Positions 23,606 through 51,295 are shown, numbered from the stretch's first letter. The stretch is DNA of 64,000 nucleotides from Maylandia zebra (GCF_041146795.1 NC_135176.1:26049786-26113785), one strand, 5' to 3'. The notes: generated from the letters alone by a model not told the origin. Program-made: numbers and translations.

Positions 23606-26600
23606 ATGGAAAAAATCACTGAGAAACTTTTACTGGAGAAAGCCTCTCCAAAAGCCAACAAACTGGAGCAAATCATGACTTTGAAGTAAGGACTTCTTAT
23701 TCTTCTTATTCTTATTCTTCTTATTATGCCCTGTAGGTGTCTTGCTGTCTTGCTGTTAAAGTTGCACTGAAGTAAACTGGTAATGCTTAGTTACAGTTGT
23801 GGTGACAAGTTTACATCCACTCATCATGGGCATGATTGTCATGGTATTTTTATGATGATTCTTGTTTTTTTTAAAGTAATTAAAATGTATCCATTCATTC
23901 CACCCTGGAAATTATGAAGCCCTAAATGACCATGACATTTATACCAATGCTGAGTGCACATAAACAGCTAAGGCCCTAATAGTCAAAGACATTTTCCAGT
24001 TGGCTATTTAAAAACTGGAATAAAACATTGAATTAATGGAAATATTTTTATACTTTTGTGATATTTGTGTGTATGCAATAAGATTTAAATAAATGATTAT
24101 AGATGTAATACTATAATCACTAAACGGTGTCATATGTAATTTTATTTCATACCCCATGGAAACACTAACTTTGGTGCTCTTTGTGTTTCAGCCTGTCTAA
24201 GATGAGGTTGAAGCTTCAGGATCTACCTGTCAAGCTGCTGTCCCGTCTCCAGTCTCTGGAGAAGTTGGATCTTTCTGGAAACATGCTGCAGGAATTTCCC
24301 AAGAACCTGGAGCTTCCTGCTCTTCGTTTCCTGGACCTGAGCGACAACCAGATCGAGGACGTTACCACTCTGGACTCGCTAAGCAACGTAGAAGAGCTGA
24401 GGATGGATGGCAACCTCTACATCACTGTGAGCACATCGCTTTGTTTTCTCCTTACACTCCTGTTTTAGTGTCACTCTTTGCAGCTACAGCACAAATGGCA
24501 AATACATGAACAGGTTATAACTGACACTTGTCATCAGTATTTCATAAAATCACATACATCTACACCTACTGCTGTCTGGCTTGGCTCATGGAGAAATATT
24601 TGAGTCAGGCCACATTGCTGAATGATCATATCAGCTGATTATTAGTGTTAGCATTGCAAGGGAGCACCCTGCATCAGTTGTCATGACAATAAAATATTCA
24701 TGTGTTTGACTCCCTCAGCCAGCTCAGGCCTTTGTCTGCTGAGTTTGTGTATTCTGTCTTAAGGGTTTCCTCCTGCAATGCAAACACATGCTGATGATGT
24801 GAAATGAAGTCCTGTAGGTGTGAATGGCTCTTTTTTGTGTCAACTCTAAGATAGACTGTTGTCCAGCCTTTTCCCCCCACTGTGAAAGAGACACAGTTTC
24901 AGCCCCCACTATCCTGCAGATGATAAATGGAAATAAGGAAATCCTTGCTCCTCTGTAGGATCTGGTTGTTTTTCTAGGTGATTCATATGATAAAGCAAAA
25001 CACATCCCTGCATTCTTATTATCCCAGTGCCCCAATGAAAACTGTATTATTAGCAGAGAAATTCTTTTAAAAATGGTTTCCGCTCATTTTCATCATTTGC
25101 TTCTGATTGGCTGCCACTCATAAACAAGATCAAATAGCTGGCACACAACAAATATATATGATCTTTGTCAGCTCAGTGATCAGAATGAGTAATTACATAA
25201 TAATTCTGAAGTATAAATCATTCACTGAACTGCAAATAATGGAGGAATTAAACTCTTTTCCTTTTTTGCTGTGATCTCCAGTGTCTTCCACATTTGCACA
25301 GTCATATCAAATGTACAGTATTTTTGAAAGTGTTCACAGAGAGACTGCTTTTTTAGGTCCCTTCATCATAAAATGCCGCCACACTGACTTAATTGTTAAC
25401 GTTTCTTTTGGTTATCAGGTGAGTGACACTTACAAGCTGATGGTGTTGCTGCCCAATCTGAGGATTTACAACGGTAAAGATGTCAGTACTTATGCCAACC
25501 ACTTGCGTTATGTCTACAGTGATAATCTGAGGACCAGGGTATGGAACTAATATCTTATTTTGCTCTACTTCATGGTGTTGGTGTTAATGTTCCTGCATTT
25601 GATACTGTACAAAGTCATAACATGCACCAAAAAATGATTTTTAGCAGCTGTTGTTTTGGAAAAAAAAACAACTTCTGGCCCAGATGTGGCAATGCGTCAT
25701 CGTTTCATCACGTAGCCTGGAATCGCTGTCCTAACTATTGCTGTTTATTTTAGATTGCTGCTCTTTGGGAGAATAGCTTCTGCCTCCCTGATCCCATCAC
25801 AGCAGAGAAAATAGATGTCTTGGAGAGCAAGTTTGTCAGCACTGCTTCTTATCAAGTTAAATTTGGGCCCAATTCAGTCAGTGACTTCACCAGGTGGAGG
25901 GTAAGTTTAGAGTGCTTTAGCACTTGTTTTTGGCTGCTTTCTGTTACATTTAATAACTTCTTCTTTGTCTCCTTTGGATCCTAGGTGGGGATATTAGCTA
26001 AGGAGTATCTTCTCTCACTGACAGAACCAAAGAAAGAAGTTGATAGCGTGGAGACTACAGGCACTCAAAATAACTCTGTGAGTCATTGTGTGCACTAAAT
26101 ATTGCTGCATTAATGAAGTTGCACCAGAGATCAGCAGCTTCCTACTTAGTGTCTCTGCTTTAGTCCAGAATATGCTTTTATATCCAAAGTTCTGTAGTCA
26201 GCTGATGATGATGTTAGAAGATTTAAAGTTCATACAGTGGCTTCGTCTTACACAGGATGTCTCGAAGCCTGCGAAGAGGAAACAAACTGAATCAGTTATA
26301 GACACCAGCATAAGACTGAGGCCTCACAAAAAGCCTCGCACAGATCCCGCAGCCTCTGCAGCCTCAGACAGTCCACGCCAGTCGAGATTCCGCCTCAAGC
26401 CTCAGACACAAGATCCAATCGACACAATCAGGAATGTCCCCAGCAAAACAAGTCGGCCTCCCATTACCCCGAGCAGGGGAGAGAGGAGATCAGAGAGACC
26501 CAAGAGAAGTTTTCAAGAGCAGCAAACCAGCGAGGATGATGCTCAGAAGAAACGGAAGGAAAGTTTGGGCAAAAAGGATTCACGGAGAGATGCTGACATG

Positions 26601-29600
26601 CTGCAAACAGTAGAAATTCGCAGCGACACACAGGTAAGGGAAATATACCTTCTTTGCTAAATGCAGTCATTTAAATTTTAGTCTGGCCAGTCAGATTCTC
26701 AGGAAATTTGCTGCCAATGCCATTGATCACTGGAAAATTGATCTGCCTGAATTCCCAAGACAAAAGATCTAAAAAAAAAAAAAAAAAGGAAAAAACATAC
26801 CTGAAGTCAAAATGTATCTTGAGACAGCCAGTAGGTGGCAGTATTAGTCTGTGTTTCCATGCAGACTTGTACATCTGGCAGCTGGTACAGAACATATGTC
26901 CCCTCTTGATGAATTTTAGTAATTTGGCTCTTCTTTAATTTTTCATTTAGCTCCAACAGGTCTTTTCTTTTGTCTAATAACCTGGTTTATTGTCAAAATA
27001 GCTGTGAACCCCCCACTTTTCTTTTTTTTTTTTGCTCGAGCTTTGTGTGCATCAGTATTGGTAGCATCACTATAGGTATCATCAGATTGTGCCTTCATTA
27101 AAGTTTCTCCCCCTATCTCCCTTCTCCATCTCATGATTCCTTCCTCCAACAGCCGGTGCATCTCAAGCCGCTCCATGTTCTTCAGTGCCACAGCAAACAG
27201 GACAGCTTAGAGGACTTCTCCACCCAGCTGTGGGCCTGTGCTTTCCAGCCACTGCCTGATTCTGCTGGTATTGTTTGAATACACGTTGAAAAACAGTTGC
27301 AGGGCATCTCCAAGTCAAACAAAGCTTTAAGGATTAGAAGAAAGAGATTTGAAAGTTGTTGTTTTTTGTAAATGTGGGATTAAACTCAGGCTTTTTATCT
27401 TTATTAACAGGCAACGCTGGAGGAAGTCGTTTGGTCGCTACTTGTGGAGGAGACTCTATCTGTTTGATTGACTGTGAAATGGGGATGGTGATGAAGAAGT
27501 ACAAAGTTCCCGGGGAGGTATGCTCCATTTATTCGGATTAGTCTGCAGTAGTTAGGCTTTAAAAACCTGAATTTTCTCTCTGTCTTTTGCTCAGACTCGT
27601 AGGATACTTGGTTCATAATGGCAAGAAAACAATAAAGCTCTCTGTCTGTTGCTTTCCTTTACACCAGGAGTTCTTCTCCCTGGCCTGGACTACAGTGCTG
27701 ATGTCCAGAGGAGGCAATGCTTCAGCGCAGCACTGCAGCATTCTTGCAGCCGGTGGGAAGAGAGGGATAGTCAAACTGATTCATCCCAGAAACAACGTGG
27801 CCTACGGAGAGTTCAGAGCCAGCCGAAAGGCGCTGTCTGTCCTCCGATTTAACCACCAGCAGGGAAACTTCCTCTTCAGTGAGTAATTAATTACACAAAC
27901 TCAAACCATAATAGCGAGTATGGATAAAAATTGGGAGTTTAAAGTTCTGACAGAGAATCAGATGGTTTGTAAATAAATCTTTTGTCAGGCTTAAACTTAT
28001 AAAGAGAAAACAAATGAATAGCGAGGTGATTACCCATGTCTGTTGTAATCATTTACCATTGTTTACATATCAACCTCTGCTTCAGCTGTGATCTGATGTA
28101 GTGTAATTGTCCAGTTAGGAATTATTACCACCTCTTTGAATGTTTGCTGGACTGTTTTCTGCTCATGTTTTTCTCTCTGTTAGATATATTTTTTAAGGTT
28201 TTAGGGATCTGATGCCGTTTGTAAACAGTTGGCTATGGAAAGTGACACTCCTGTCTCTGTGTTCTAGTTGTATTCTTAGCTATGCCTGCTCTTAAGTCCT
28301 CACATCTCACTGATATTGCTTTAGCAATAATTTGCTCACCTGTTAGAGTAGTGGGCTTTACATAGTTTGATTTGCTCTTGTTTAAAGTGGGTTACTTGTA
28401 AAGTAACACCGCCTCAACTTCTGTCTTGTAGCGGGATCGTACGACAACAAGATCTTGATGTGGGATATCGGCGGGGTGGACAGCCAGTACAACTTCAAAG
28501 TTGTGTGAGTCTTTCTGCCAGGAAAAGTGTTTGCGATGCAATTTCTTTAGCAGATCACATCTGTTGTACTGACTTTTCTAAAATATATAACTGTTTATCA
28601 ATAATACATTTTTAAATATATTTTTTTATGTTTTTTCAAACTGCTACCATTGACATTAAGATGAACGGTTCAGACTGTGATGTTGAAAATTTGCTGTTTG
28701 ACCCTCCAGTCAGCTGCTGGTATTGGAAATCGGTACCACCCCTCTGCACATCTGCTTGCCCCCCACTGCTCCCAGTGCACACCTACTGACTGCCTGTGAG
28801 GACGGCTTGCACTGCTACAACACACAGCTCGGTGCCAACAACACCAGTAAGAGGTGAGATTTGAATCTCTCCCAGTCTACCTTTTATTCTGGTGACAGTC
28901 AGTGACCTAGACTATACTGGCTCACTATATCTGTTCACTGATGTTTTAATGAGAAAACTATGAATACATATGTGGCCCACCCAGAAACAATTACAGTGTT
29001 TTTGTTTTTATCTCCTTGGTAGGTCAAAAGAAATGGAGATAACTTTCCCCATATACAAGAAGGAAGACAAAGACCATGACTACCACACGGTGGACGGCCT
29101 GAGTTTTCTTAATGATGACATAGTGGGTAAGTGTACCACAATACCACTGTAGTTTTATTTACAGTGCCTTTAAACACATGCCACTCTGAGCTGGAAACAT
29201 TGACTCATGCTGGATATAATTAGACCTTTCAGCGATGCTTGGCGTTGGCAGTCAGTCCAGGTTGGTCCTGACTTCATTTAAGTTTGAGGATCTGACTCTG
29301 GCACTCTGTAGTGTCATAGTCTCACTGTACAATATCAATCGCCTTGAGGTGACTTCTGTTGTAAATTGGTGCTACATAAATAAAATTGTCTAGCTTAAAA
29401 TCTCCTGCTTATTACTATTCCTGACTTCCCTTTTCTCATTTTTTTTCCTAATCTTTTGCGCGCTCTGTCAATTATGATAGCATCCAAGAACTACCTGTAT
29501 GGTTGCATCTACCTGTGGAGCTGGAGCAGGACCAAGGTTCAGCGGCCTGACAAGAAGAGCAAAGCAGTGCGTGCTGTGGTTCTGGCTGAGCTGCAGTGGA

Positions 29601-31443
29601 CCAACACTCAGATTCCCTACCTGGCTCTCAACACCTGTCCTGGTAAGTTCACCTCATCTCATCAGTTCTGATGCATTTAACATTCAGTCGTCATTTCAGG
29701 TCATCATCAGTGTAGACAAAGGCAGTAAGCTCATTAACTGCCATCTTCCGGTCACCACAGATATTTTGGGAGCTGGGACACAGAAGGACAGTCCAGACTG
29801 GGTCTGAAGCCACTCCATAGTTGCCCTGACTGTCGGCTTTACTGTAGAACTGGATGTTTTCACTTTACAATCTAAATTACGTTCCAGGGTTATGATTTTA
29901 ACCCTCCAGATTGTGGTGAATCAGATAAATAAAACATTCTAAAGCACAAATAGATGAGTGCACACCTTCACCGAAGCCACACACTCAGACCTGCAGCTCT
30001 GAAACAACAGAGAGGACAGCTGATGTAACTCAATCACTCTATGCTGTGAACTAATTTAGAAGATCTTGAAATGCAGACAGCTAATGACCTGAAGGACTTT
30101 AAAGTTCATTTAAAGGTTCCTGGTAGTAACTTGTGAAAAAACTACTTTAGTGCTTAGACCAAGAACATCACAGATACTCACCACGTGTACTTTTCTGTGT
30201 TCTCATTCCTATCATTAGGTCAAGCCTACATGGTGTGCGGTGATGACAAAGGCAAGATATGGACATACCACATCCCCAACCTCCAGAAAAACAGCTTCCA
30301 CACTGGGAAACCCATACTGCCCACTGAGGTATCTGTATTCTCAGACAGTAGCTTTCTCTTACGATTCTTGTTTAGAGAAATATCGATTGTTTTTTTGTTC
30401 TTTTTTTTCCTAAAAATGAGTCTATTAAATTAGTCTGGGAGGTAGTTGCAGTCAGACAAAACAAACTCTCAGATTAGTGAACGTTATCCTAATCATCAGT
30501 TATACTTTCCTTCATTGTCCTTGTTTTTGCTCTCTTTTACTTTTATGTCTTATTAAAGTTGTTTCACAATCTTAGCTCTGAAAAGTGAAAACACATGGAG
30601 CTTCATCCGCCCACTTGTTTGTTTTCCAGCTGGATTTCTGGTGATGTCACAACATACCCAGATCTCAGCACTGGGCTGAAACATTGTCCTTCATGTGTGA
30701 ATCCACTGAAGTCCCGTAAAGAGAGAGTTTCTTTGTCTTGCACTCACAAGACATTTAAATTTGCAGAAGCAGTTAATTGTGTTGTTCCTAGAGAAATACA
30801 CGTGCACAGGAATGCACACAGGAAGCTTACAATAGATAAACACGGGCCATTCAAGTATTATTTTAGCTTCAGCATAATTTCCTCAGATTTTGTCTGCATC
30901 TCTGATAACAGATGTGTGCAACCACCATAAATATGAGAGATCTGAGCTGTGTAGTTGATTTTTGTTTCATTTTGGAAGATTACACAATGACCAGCTCTCA
31001 CATATAAACACAGGATTATCGTGCACAGGAGTGCCTGTGCAGGCCATTAAGATAACGTAAAGGATGGAGACATTTTAAACCTACATTTCAATGAAATAAA
31101 TGTCACTATCCATCTTCACTCTTTAAAGAGAGCTCAGTTTGCTTGCCTCTTTCAGCCTGCACATGAAATGTAAAGACTAGTGATTTGAGACTTCCAAAGC
31201 TTCACGTCGGCTGCGTGTAATGAGCCTAAACTTCAGATGCATTTCGCTTTTCTCTCCACTCAGCACTAACATGTTGTTTGTTTTTGGCAGGTGTTGGAGT
31301 GGCCGACCCCAGTTAAGAACGGCCACGGCAAGGTAGAAGGCCCCTCCATCAACAGCGTAGCCATGGACCCTGAGCTATGCTATCTAGTTGCCCTTAGTGA
31401 CAAGAATATGGTGATAGTGTGGAAGAGAGAGGAGTCGCCCTGA
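23606..31443 (+). CDS. lrwd1: Lrwd1 (ORC-associated LRR and WD40 protein)
   Basis: The mammalian protein (ORCA) binds the origin recognition complex and repressive chromatin marks. Coding exons: 23606-23685, 24192-24426, 25419-25538, 25754-25900, 25985-26077, 26256-26633, 27153-27267, 27411-27517, 27668-27878, 28432-28504, 28710-28853, 29023-29126, 29481-29642, 30219-30328, 31291-31443. All phases agree, giving 743 residues against about 647 in human. Leucine-rich repeats fill residues about 27-105 (for example LEKLDLSGN, LRFLDLSDNQIEDV). Exon 26256-26633 (126 residues) is lysine/arginine-rich and probably disordered, with repeated KKPR and KKRK patches, and explains much of the extra length. 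WD40 repeats follow from about residue 365, with motifs such as VATCGGDSICLIDC and SYDNKILMWDIG. It ends in KNMVIVWKREESP. Confidence 0.95.
24427..25418 (+). other. lrwd1 intron without recognised features
   Basis: Intron after the leucine-rich repeat exon. Nothing else was recognised. Confidence 0.55.
29210..29400. repeat. Dispersed fish retroelement tail
   Basis: Ends CGCCTTGAGGTGACTTCTG..., then GCTACATAAATAAAATTG. This is a degenerate copy of the 'CGCCTTGAGGCGACT ... TATAAATAAAATTG' tail very common in percomorph genomes, by memory. It lies in an lrwd1 intron. Confidence 0.5.
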
Positions 31444-32775
31444 GCAACCATGGACTGCACAGCCATAAAGAATCTGAGTGTGCCCCATTACTGAAAATGT
31501 GCACATTCATAATTTGCGAGTGTTGATGCTACATCAGCATCAAAAAGCATCACAGACTGAAGAACAAAAGAACTCTGTTACTTTTTTTACACAATAATGT
31601 ATTATGTGGAGTTTAAACATAAAACTGTAATTTTCAGATGTTTTTGTTTTTACTTAAAGTTGCTGCTGTTATGAGTTATAGGTGATCATAGCTAGGTGAC
31701 TTTGACTGTGACAGAATTATCCGTTGATTTGTCCAGAATGGACAGAAACGGCTCCATTTAGATCTACATGGTTACAATAATGAACCGTGGACTTCAAAAT
31801 TCAGCTGATGACTGAATTTGTTTTCTTGTTTCTACTCCCTGGCACAGTTTCACAGTTTGGATGTGCAAACTTCAGTGTAAAAGTACAAGCGAGCCCAACA
31901 TTAACAAAGCCATTTAGCTGGTTTAAGTTTAACTTGAATTAGTTAAAGCTTTGTTAAACTTTTTTTTAGCAGATCTGTGTGTAATGTCAGAACGGTCACG
32001 AGTTCGTGTCAAAGAATTATTCCTAACTTTAATGATGTGTTGTGGTAAGGTCTCACCCCTCCATCACCCTTGTTTCCACCAGTAAGGACCTGGTTTTTGC
32101 AGAAAAAGCAGTCCTAGCACACAGCAGATTGTGACTCCACATAATAAGACTGCTCAGTGTCTGCAGGATGTTTTAAGGGCTACAGTTTATCCACATTTTC
32201 ACTGTAACAAACTTCATGTTTCACATTAAATTGGTTCATTCAGATTTAAGCCGTCAAGAGTCTGCGGCTTGTTTCTTTTTTGAAATATATGCTTTGTTGA
32301 TAAGTATAGTTTTTGAATGTGAATGATTGAGGCTTTTATTTTCCTGTGCTACTTTTTTAATGATCAGATAACACTGAAGAGTGAAACTGCTGCAACATTT
32401 ACTTTTCTGAATACTTCTCATGTCAGTGTGCTTATTGTGTTTTTATGCTTTAAAGCTGAAAGTGGACTGTTTTTTTTATTTTATTTAATTAAAGAAGTTT
32501 TTAGCTTGCTTCTAACTGCTTTTGGCTTTTAAGTGTATTCTGTTGTTGAATCAAATGTCTGAATTCTTAAGAAGTACAGCAAAGATGTAAACAGGTTGTT
32601 CTGTTGTACCTGGTATTGACTATTCTCATTTTAACCACTTGGTGGCTGGCATGGTTGTTTTTTCCTTAGCTCTGAAAACACAGACTACATTCTTTGGAAG
32701 GAATTTACTTGAAGGGTGCTTGCTACCCACTGTGCCCAGTAATGTATATGCTTAAAAAACAAACAATAAAAACAG
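31444..32775 (+). other. lrwd1: Probable lrwd1 3' UTR
   Basis: AT-rich sequence without credible coding follows the lrwd1 stop. A canonical AATAAA at 32765-32770 could end the transcript. Earlier sites are possible. Confidence 0.35.
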
Positions 32776-34200
32776 AAGATTTCATTACAGAATCATATGT
32801 TTGGAAAAGGGGTTCAAAAATTAGATGAAAAGAACCACTCAGCTTATTTTACTGGGAGTACTTTGGTGCTACAAGGAAGAATGGATTCAATTACACAAAT
32901 GATTTCCAGGAGTAAACATTGAAGTATCTGTAAAAGACAAAGATGAAAAGAAGAAAATGTTCCAAAACTATGAAAAATCTACAATGGACCAGCTCAGAAA
33001 GTGTAAGATGAAGGTTTTGACGTGACTCTCCCGGTCCACAAACCTAAACAATAATAGGAAATCTCCTAAAGGTGTTCTGAGACTCCTGGGAACCCAAGAC
33101 TTTGGCAGGGATGGCTGTAAATTCTCTACACAAGAATCAAAAGACTTGCTGCTACAAAAAAAAACTTCCCCAAACAAGTTTTACTGAGCAGGTTATCCAA
33201 CCATGCAGGATGTCCAAACTTTTACCTCAGACTTTTGTCCTGTTTTGTCTTCATAGGTCAGCAGAGTCCCTTTGTTAACAGTTTAGAAAGAATGCACTTT
33301 TGTATTAATTCAACCACACTTCATGTAAGGCTATATGAGTGCAAAACAAGACCGAGGGAGTCTTTCTCTTCACCTTCAGTGTTTCTGCCCTAGTCATCTT
33401 CCTAACATTGAAATATAGCAGGTATTAAGAAGTGCCCTCTCACCAGTAGTTTGAAAAAATTCTACACAATGATGACACATCATTCTTTATTATTCATCAT
33501 TTCATTTTCTAACACCTATCCTGTGACACCTATTTTCGGCCCTCCTTCTGTTAGGACATGCCTGGAAAACTCATTTGGGACTCCCTCCCAAATTACTTAT
33601 TAACTCCTCACCCTATCTCTAAGCAAGAAGCGATCTACCGTTTGGAGGAAGCTATTTTCTGGGATCTATGTATCCTAAGATCCCAGGGTTGTCAGGGGGC
33701 TTTTGCCTTTGGTAGGGTCTCCCAAGGCAAATCCTGGATGAGGGTACCATGAAAGATTAAAAAAAAAAAAAATGAAGGGACCTGTTTACTCTGGATTAGG
33801 GTTAGGGGGTTAGGGTTACTGGAGTTGCACTCTTGGGCAGGGGCTGGGGAAGGAGCTTGAGGGACAGGGTCTTCTGTGGGCTCACCACATACAGGATCCC
33901 CAATGAGGATTGGGTTCAAAGTGTGTTGGGTGGCAGTAAAAGGCAAGAGGCTGGGCGGTTCAATCCGTGGTTCTTGGGGCGGATTATTGGGACATTCTCT
34001 ATCATTATTTACATTTATTTAACAGGAAGTGAAACTTGTGGGATTTGCATTTTTCACTTCTTAACAGGCACACAGCAAACACTAACTGCAGGTCCCTGAA
34101 CCACGTTTTGTTTTTTTCAACAAACAGGAAAAATCCTAAGTAGCAAAAGGCATTCTAATTAATGGTCCTGAGCTCGTTTCTACCTGCATAAACGATTCAC
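32776..34200. other. Intergenic, with possible degraded DNA-transposon sequence
   Basis: No gene recognised. The part at about 32850-33240, with a terminal GGATGTCCAAACTTTTACCT, looks like a decayed fish DNA transposon, but no ends or duplication were established. A segment at about 33540-33750 looks like another dispersed repeat. A short run of three TTAGGG-like units lies at about 33794-33819. Confidence 0.3.
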
Positions 34201-34300
34201 AAGTAACATACATGTTAAAATGTCCCCTTCAGCCTCAAGTCGGCCAATAAAACTTATGACTGGTGCAATTTGACAATCGGCTGTTCCTGCTTTGCCTCCA

Positions 34301-34326
34301 GTACAGTACAGTACAGAACAGTACAT
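34301..34326. repeat. Short (GTACA)n repeat upstream of bckdk
   Basis: Imperfect pentanucleotide CAGTA/GTACA units about 0.3 kb before the bckdk start, probably in its promoter region. Confidence 0.7.
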
Positions 34327-34609
34327 TGCGGGGGGGCTTTGCAGACTCTGGGCTCCGGGGTGTTGTTGATGTTGCTTCGCTCCGCCTCTGGTGGACTGAT
34401 TGGCTGAGCTGTCATGTCGTTCCCCCAGCTCTCTTCCCCACTGGCCAATGCGCACAAAGCCCTCTCTGCACCCTCAACGCAACTGTATTCAGAGATACAT
34501 GCCTTTGTGCTCTAGTACGACGCGACCCTAATGGCCTCGTAGCGACTGTGATATTCCGTGTTTGTATGAGAGCAGGGCAGCCCTGTTCGCACACACAGCT
34601 CATCTCCAG

Positions 34610-48167
<13,558 letters not shown>

Positions 48168-50580
48168 GGGTTCCCCACGTCAGTAATCCATGTAGACGCC
48201 AGCCAGGAAATCAGGCCGTGCAGGAGTGCAGAGGGTTTCCCACGACGAAGGCTGGTGAGGACGAGGACGAAAAGTGTTTTTCAGAAAGCTCCTAAATTCA
48301 CTAACCCACTACTTGTTCTTTAGTTTGTCTTTTTGCCTTAGACTGATTATAAGCTATGTTACCTGTCAAGGTGATGATTTCTGTTGTTTTTCCTTTTGTG
48401 TTCTTTTTGTTTTGTACCCTGTGGCATGTTGTATTGAAGTTTGAGGGGCGGGGCGGGTAATGAACTTTGAATGTGTAGGTTATCGGGACAAACTGTGCAT
48501 GATAATTGATATTATTGATGACGATGATTATGAGAGACAGAGGAAAGCAAGAAAGAAGAGCTTCAGTTTTAAAGAAGTTCATGATGAAGTTGCATATCTA
48601 ATAGCCTCAAAGTAGAAATTTCGATGATAAATGTTTCAAGTGGAACTATTGAGACACTCCAGCAGCCCTGTCAAAATCTCCTCAAAGTTATCAATGCTGC
48701 TCATGTGTTAAATTACCAAATCCTCCCAGCGTGTCATTGACTGCAAGGGGAAACGTTGGTAGAAGCAGTATACATGCTTCGCTTAATTATCCTCTTCTTA
48801 AAGCTCATGCGCTCTCCTCAAACACCGCTTTCTTCTTCTGCTGTACAGCTGTGGCTCTTAAAAACAGAAGAAACTGCCAAAAACACCAAATGCTCATTAA
48901 CACATTTCTGTCTTCTGTTCTGATGAGCGTCTTCGTCGAGCAGCGTCTTTGCAGAGCTTTTGAACGGGGAAGTCGACCGAGATGTTCAGCTGCCTTACGC
49001 GTGACACTAGTCCTTTAACTGCATGCTGAGTTCTTTTGTTTTCTTTGTGGTACTTACCTTTATTGGGTCACACAGACGCACACCATGTCAGAACGTTTCA
49101 CTAGTAATGAATAGGTTTCCTGTTGTAATGCTCAGTGCAGATCATAGCAGGCTTTAACATTGTAACAACTTTCAAAGTAACAATATACCAGAGAAGTATT
49201 GTCTGATATACGCTTCTTTATTCGTTATTTGACTGTTTTCTCACAGTTTTTCTTTAGGAAGGTGTATATTTTCTTTTTAAAACAAGGCTTTGCAGAAGGT
49301 CCCATTTAATTTCACAGCATCAGTAGACAAAGGAGTTTCTCCACCGTTAGCCAAGTTTGCTGGTCTTCTATTAGGTATAGATCACTGCTTGATTATGTCA
49401 TTATTGTGAATGGCCAAACTTGTAAGTAGGACACACTTTATGTGTGTGTATAGTCAGTGTGATTGTCAATTTGGTGGATGAAAAAGTAGCACCAGTACCC
49501 TACAGGTGGGTTCAAAGCTTCCGGCTTCCTCCCACAGTCTAAAGGTGTACATGTTAGGGTGATTGGTGACACAAAATTGTCCGTCTCTCTGTGTTTGCCC
49601 TGCGATAGGCTGGGGCTCCAGAAAATAGATGCATAGATGGACCGATGAAAAACAGAATGTGTTTGAGAAAATAATGAGATAACCATGTTGTGATCTCAGT
49701 ATTTGTACAAGAAAATCACAGCAGCATCTGTACGGACACTGTTGGGAGTAGAGAAAAAAAATCGAGCAGAGTCAGGTGTTGAAAAAGTTGCGATATATGA
49801 GTTAACACAAACACTCCTTGCAGTTTGTTGAACATTCCCCAGTGGGTCCCAGCTCCAACAGATCAATCAGAAAGCTACACCTCTTCTGTTTGATCCGTGG
49901 GCTTGTTATTGCATTAACTTTTTTTGTTTCATTTGAAAGGGCATTAGAAATCTTAGGATGTTATCTGCAAGATGTAACATCTCTAAATTTTTAAAATCCG
50001 TCAGGTTTTTGTTTGTTTGTTTGTTTGTTTGTTTTTAGATTTCAGTGATACGGTCTTTATCATTAGCCTGAAGTTGTGTGACATATTATTCTACAGCTGA
50101 ATGCATATTACTTGTATAGACTATGAACTGGTTAGAAACAAAATGACAAAGATCTTTAAAAAGTTGAGTAGAGAAAGCTTCATTTCTTCTTTCCCTGATT
50201 TTACATACAAATTAGTTCAAATGCCATTTTAAACCTGTGAAACATTGTGAACGTATTCTTTTGCCTTCAGAATCTATTTAATTTTGTAAAGGCTGGTATT
50301 TATTTTGACATTTTGTGAAGCAAAAACAGCCCCCTATGATTAACTGTTTAAAGGTCAGAGAGGGTATACTGTCTGTACCTGTATTCTTGATGAAGCCTTC
50401 TACATGTTTTTATTACTGATTTGACAGTCTTGAAGTTCTTGTATATACTTTAGCGTATACACGTTAAGGCGAGGGAGCATAAACAATCATAGCTTCAAAA
50501 AATGCAGGTGAACATTTGAGGTTTGTATCTCCTTTTGGAAATATTACTGTAAAGAGCATTTTGAGGATTCCTCCTATTAA
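48168..50580 (+). other. bckdk 3' UTR and gene-poor sequence
   Basis: No coding exon was recognised after the bckdk stop. A long 3' UTR is possible. An ATTAAA at about 50575 followed by A-rich DNA is a candidate end, not established. A (GTTT)n run lies at about 50008-50033. Confidence 0.35.
49480..49645. repeat. Dispersed teleost repeat fragment
   Basis: Contains GCTTCCGGCTTCCTCCCACA, then TGTTAGGGTGATTGGTGACA and GCCCTGCGATAGGCTGGGGC. This order is typical of a very common fish interspersed repeat (by memory), here degenerate. Confidence 0.6.
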
Positions 50581-51134
50581 AAAAAAAAAATGCTGAGAGT
50601 GGTTTTGCACATTTTGAATTTCACTGCCAGGCTGTAGCTTTTCATAAACATAAAATGTGCACTGTATGCCCCCTGTAGGCCACAAAAGAGAAGGGCAGAC
50701 TGAAAAATACTGTTCATGGAGAGAATATCAAGTGATTTTTTTTTTTCCAAGGAAGAAGAGGACATGGTGAATACAAGTTAATTTAATTGTCTAGAATTCA
50801 GATTAATTTTGCATTTTAAAATGAGGATCAGAAAAAAGTTCATTTAGAAATGATCTCCAGTACAATACCAAAATATTCAAGTCATGTTACTGAGAAAGTG
50901 TGCTTTTTTTTTTTTCTCTGACTGAAATTAGTTTCTCCCACATTTTCTGTAGATATTAAATTTCACTTTGTTGGAACTGAGAGTGAGCTTGATTTTTATT
51001 CGTTCGTTATTTTACAAATGGTCTCACCTTACCGTGTTAGGTAGGGTGAGAAGCTTGACGAGGAGTTTGGCATAGAGACGACATTTCTGTGCATTAAAAG
51101 GTGCTCTTGTAAGGGTTCCTAGGTGAGGTATTTA

Positions 51135-51295
51135 GGGGATGTCATATTGAGGCAGTGCTGGAGAGACTGTATCTTTTGGCTGGCTTGGGAACACATGGGG
51201 TCACCCTGGAAGAGCGGGAGGAGGTGGCTGAGGAGAGGGTCTACTGCCCCCGCAACCCGGGCCTGGACAAGTGGCACAGAATGAATATATGGGTG
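51135..51295 (+). mobile_element. 3' fragment of an RTE/Rex3-like LINE
   Basis: Reads as a degenerate copy of the RTE 3' region: a TGGCTTGGGAACACATGGGG-like part, GAGCGGGAGGAGGTGGCTGA and a CCCCCGCAACCCGGGCCTGG-like end. Only this short tail remains. Family assignment is from memory. Confidence 0.55.

Noticed and set aside
30595-30930. 111-codon plus-strand frame in the last lrwd1 intron
   Set aside because: Lies between lrwd1 exons, with no match to a known domain and no splice support.
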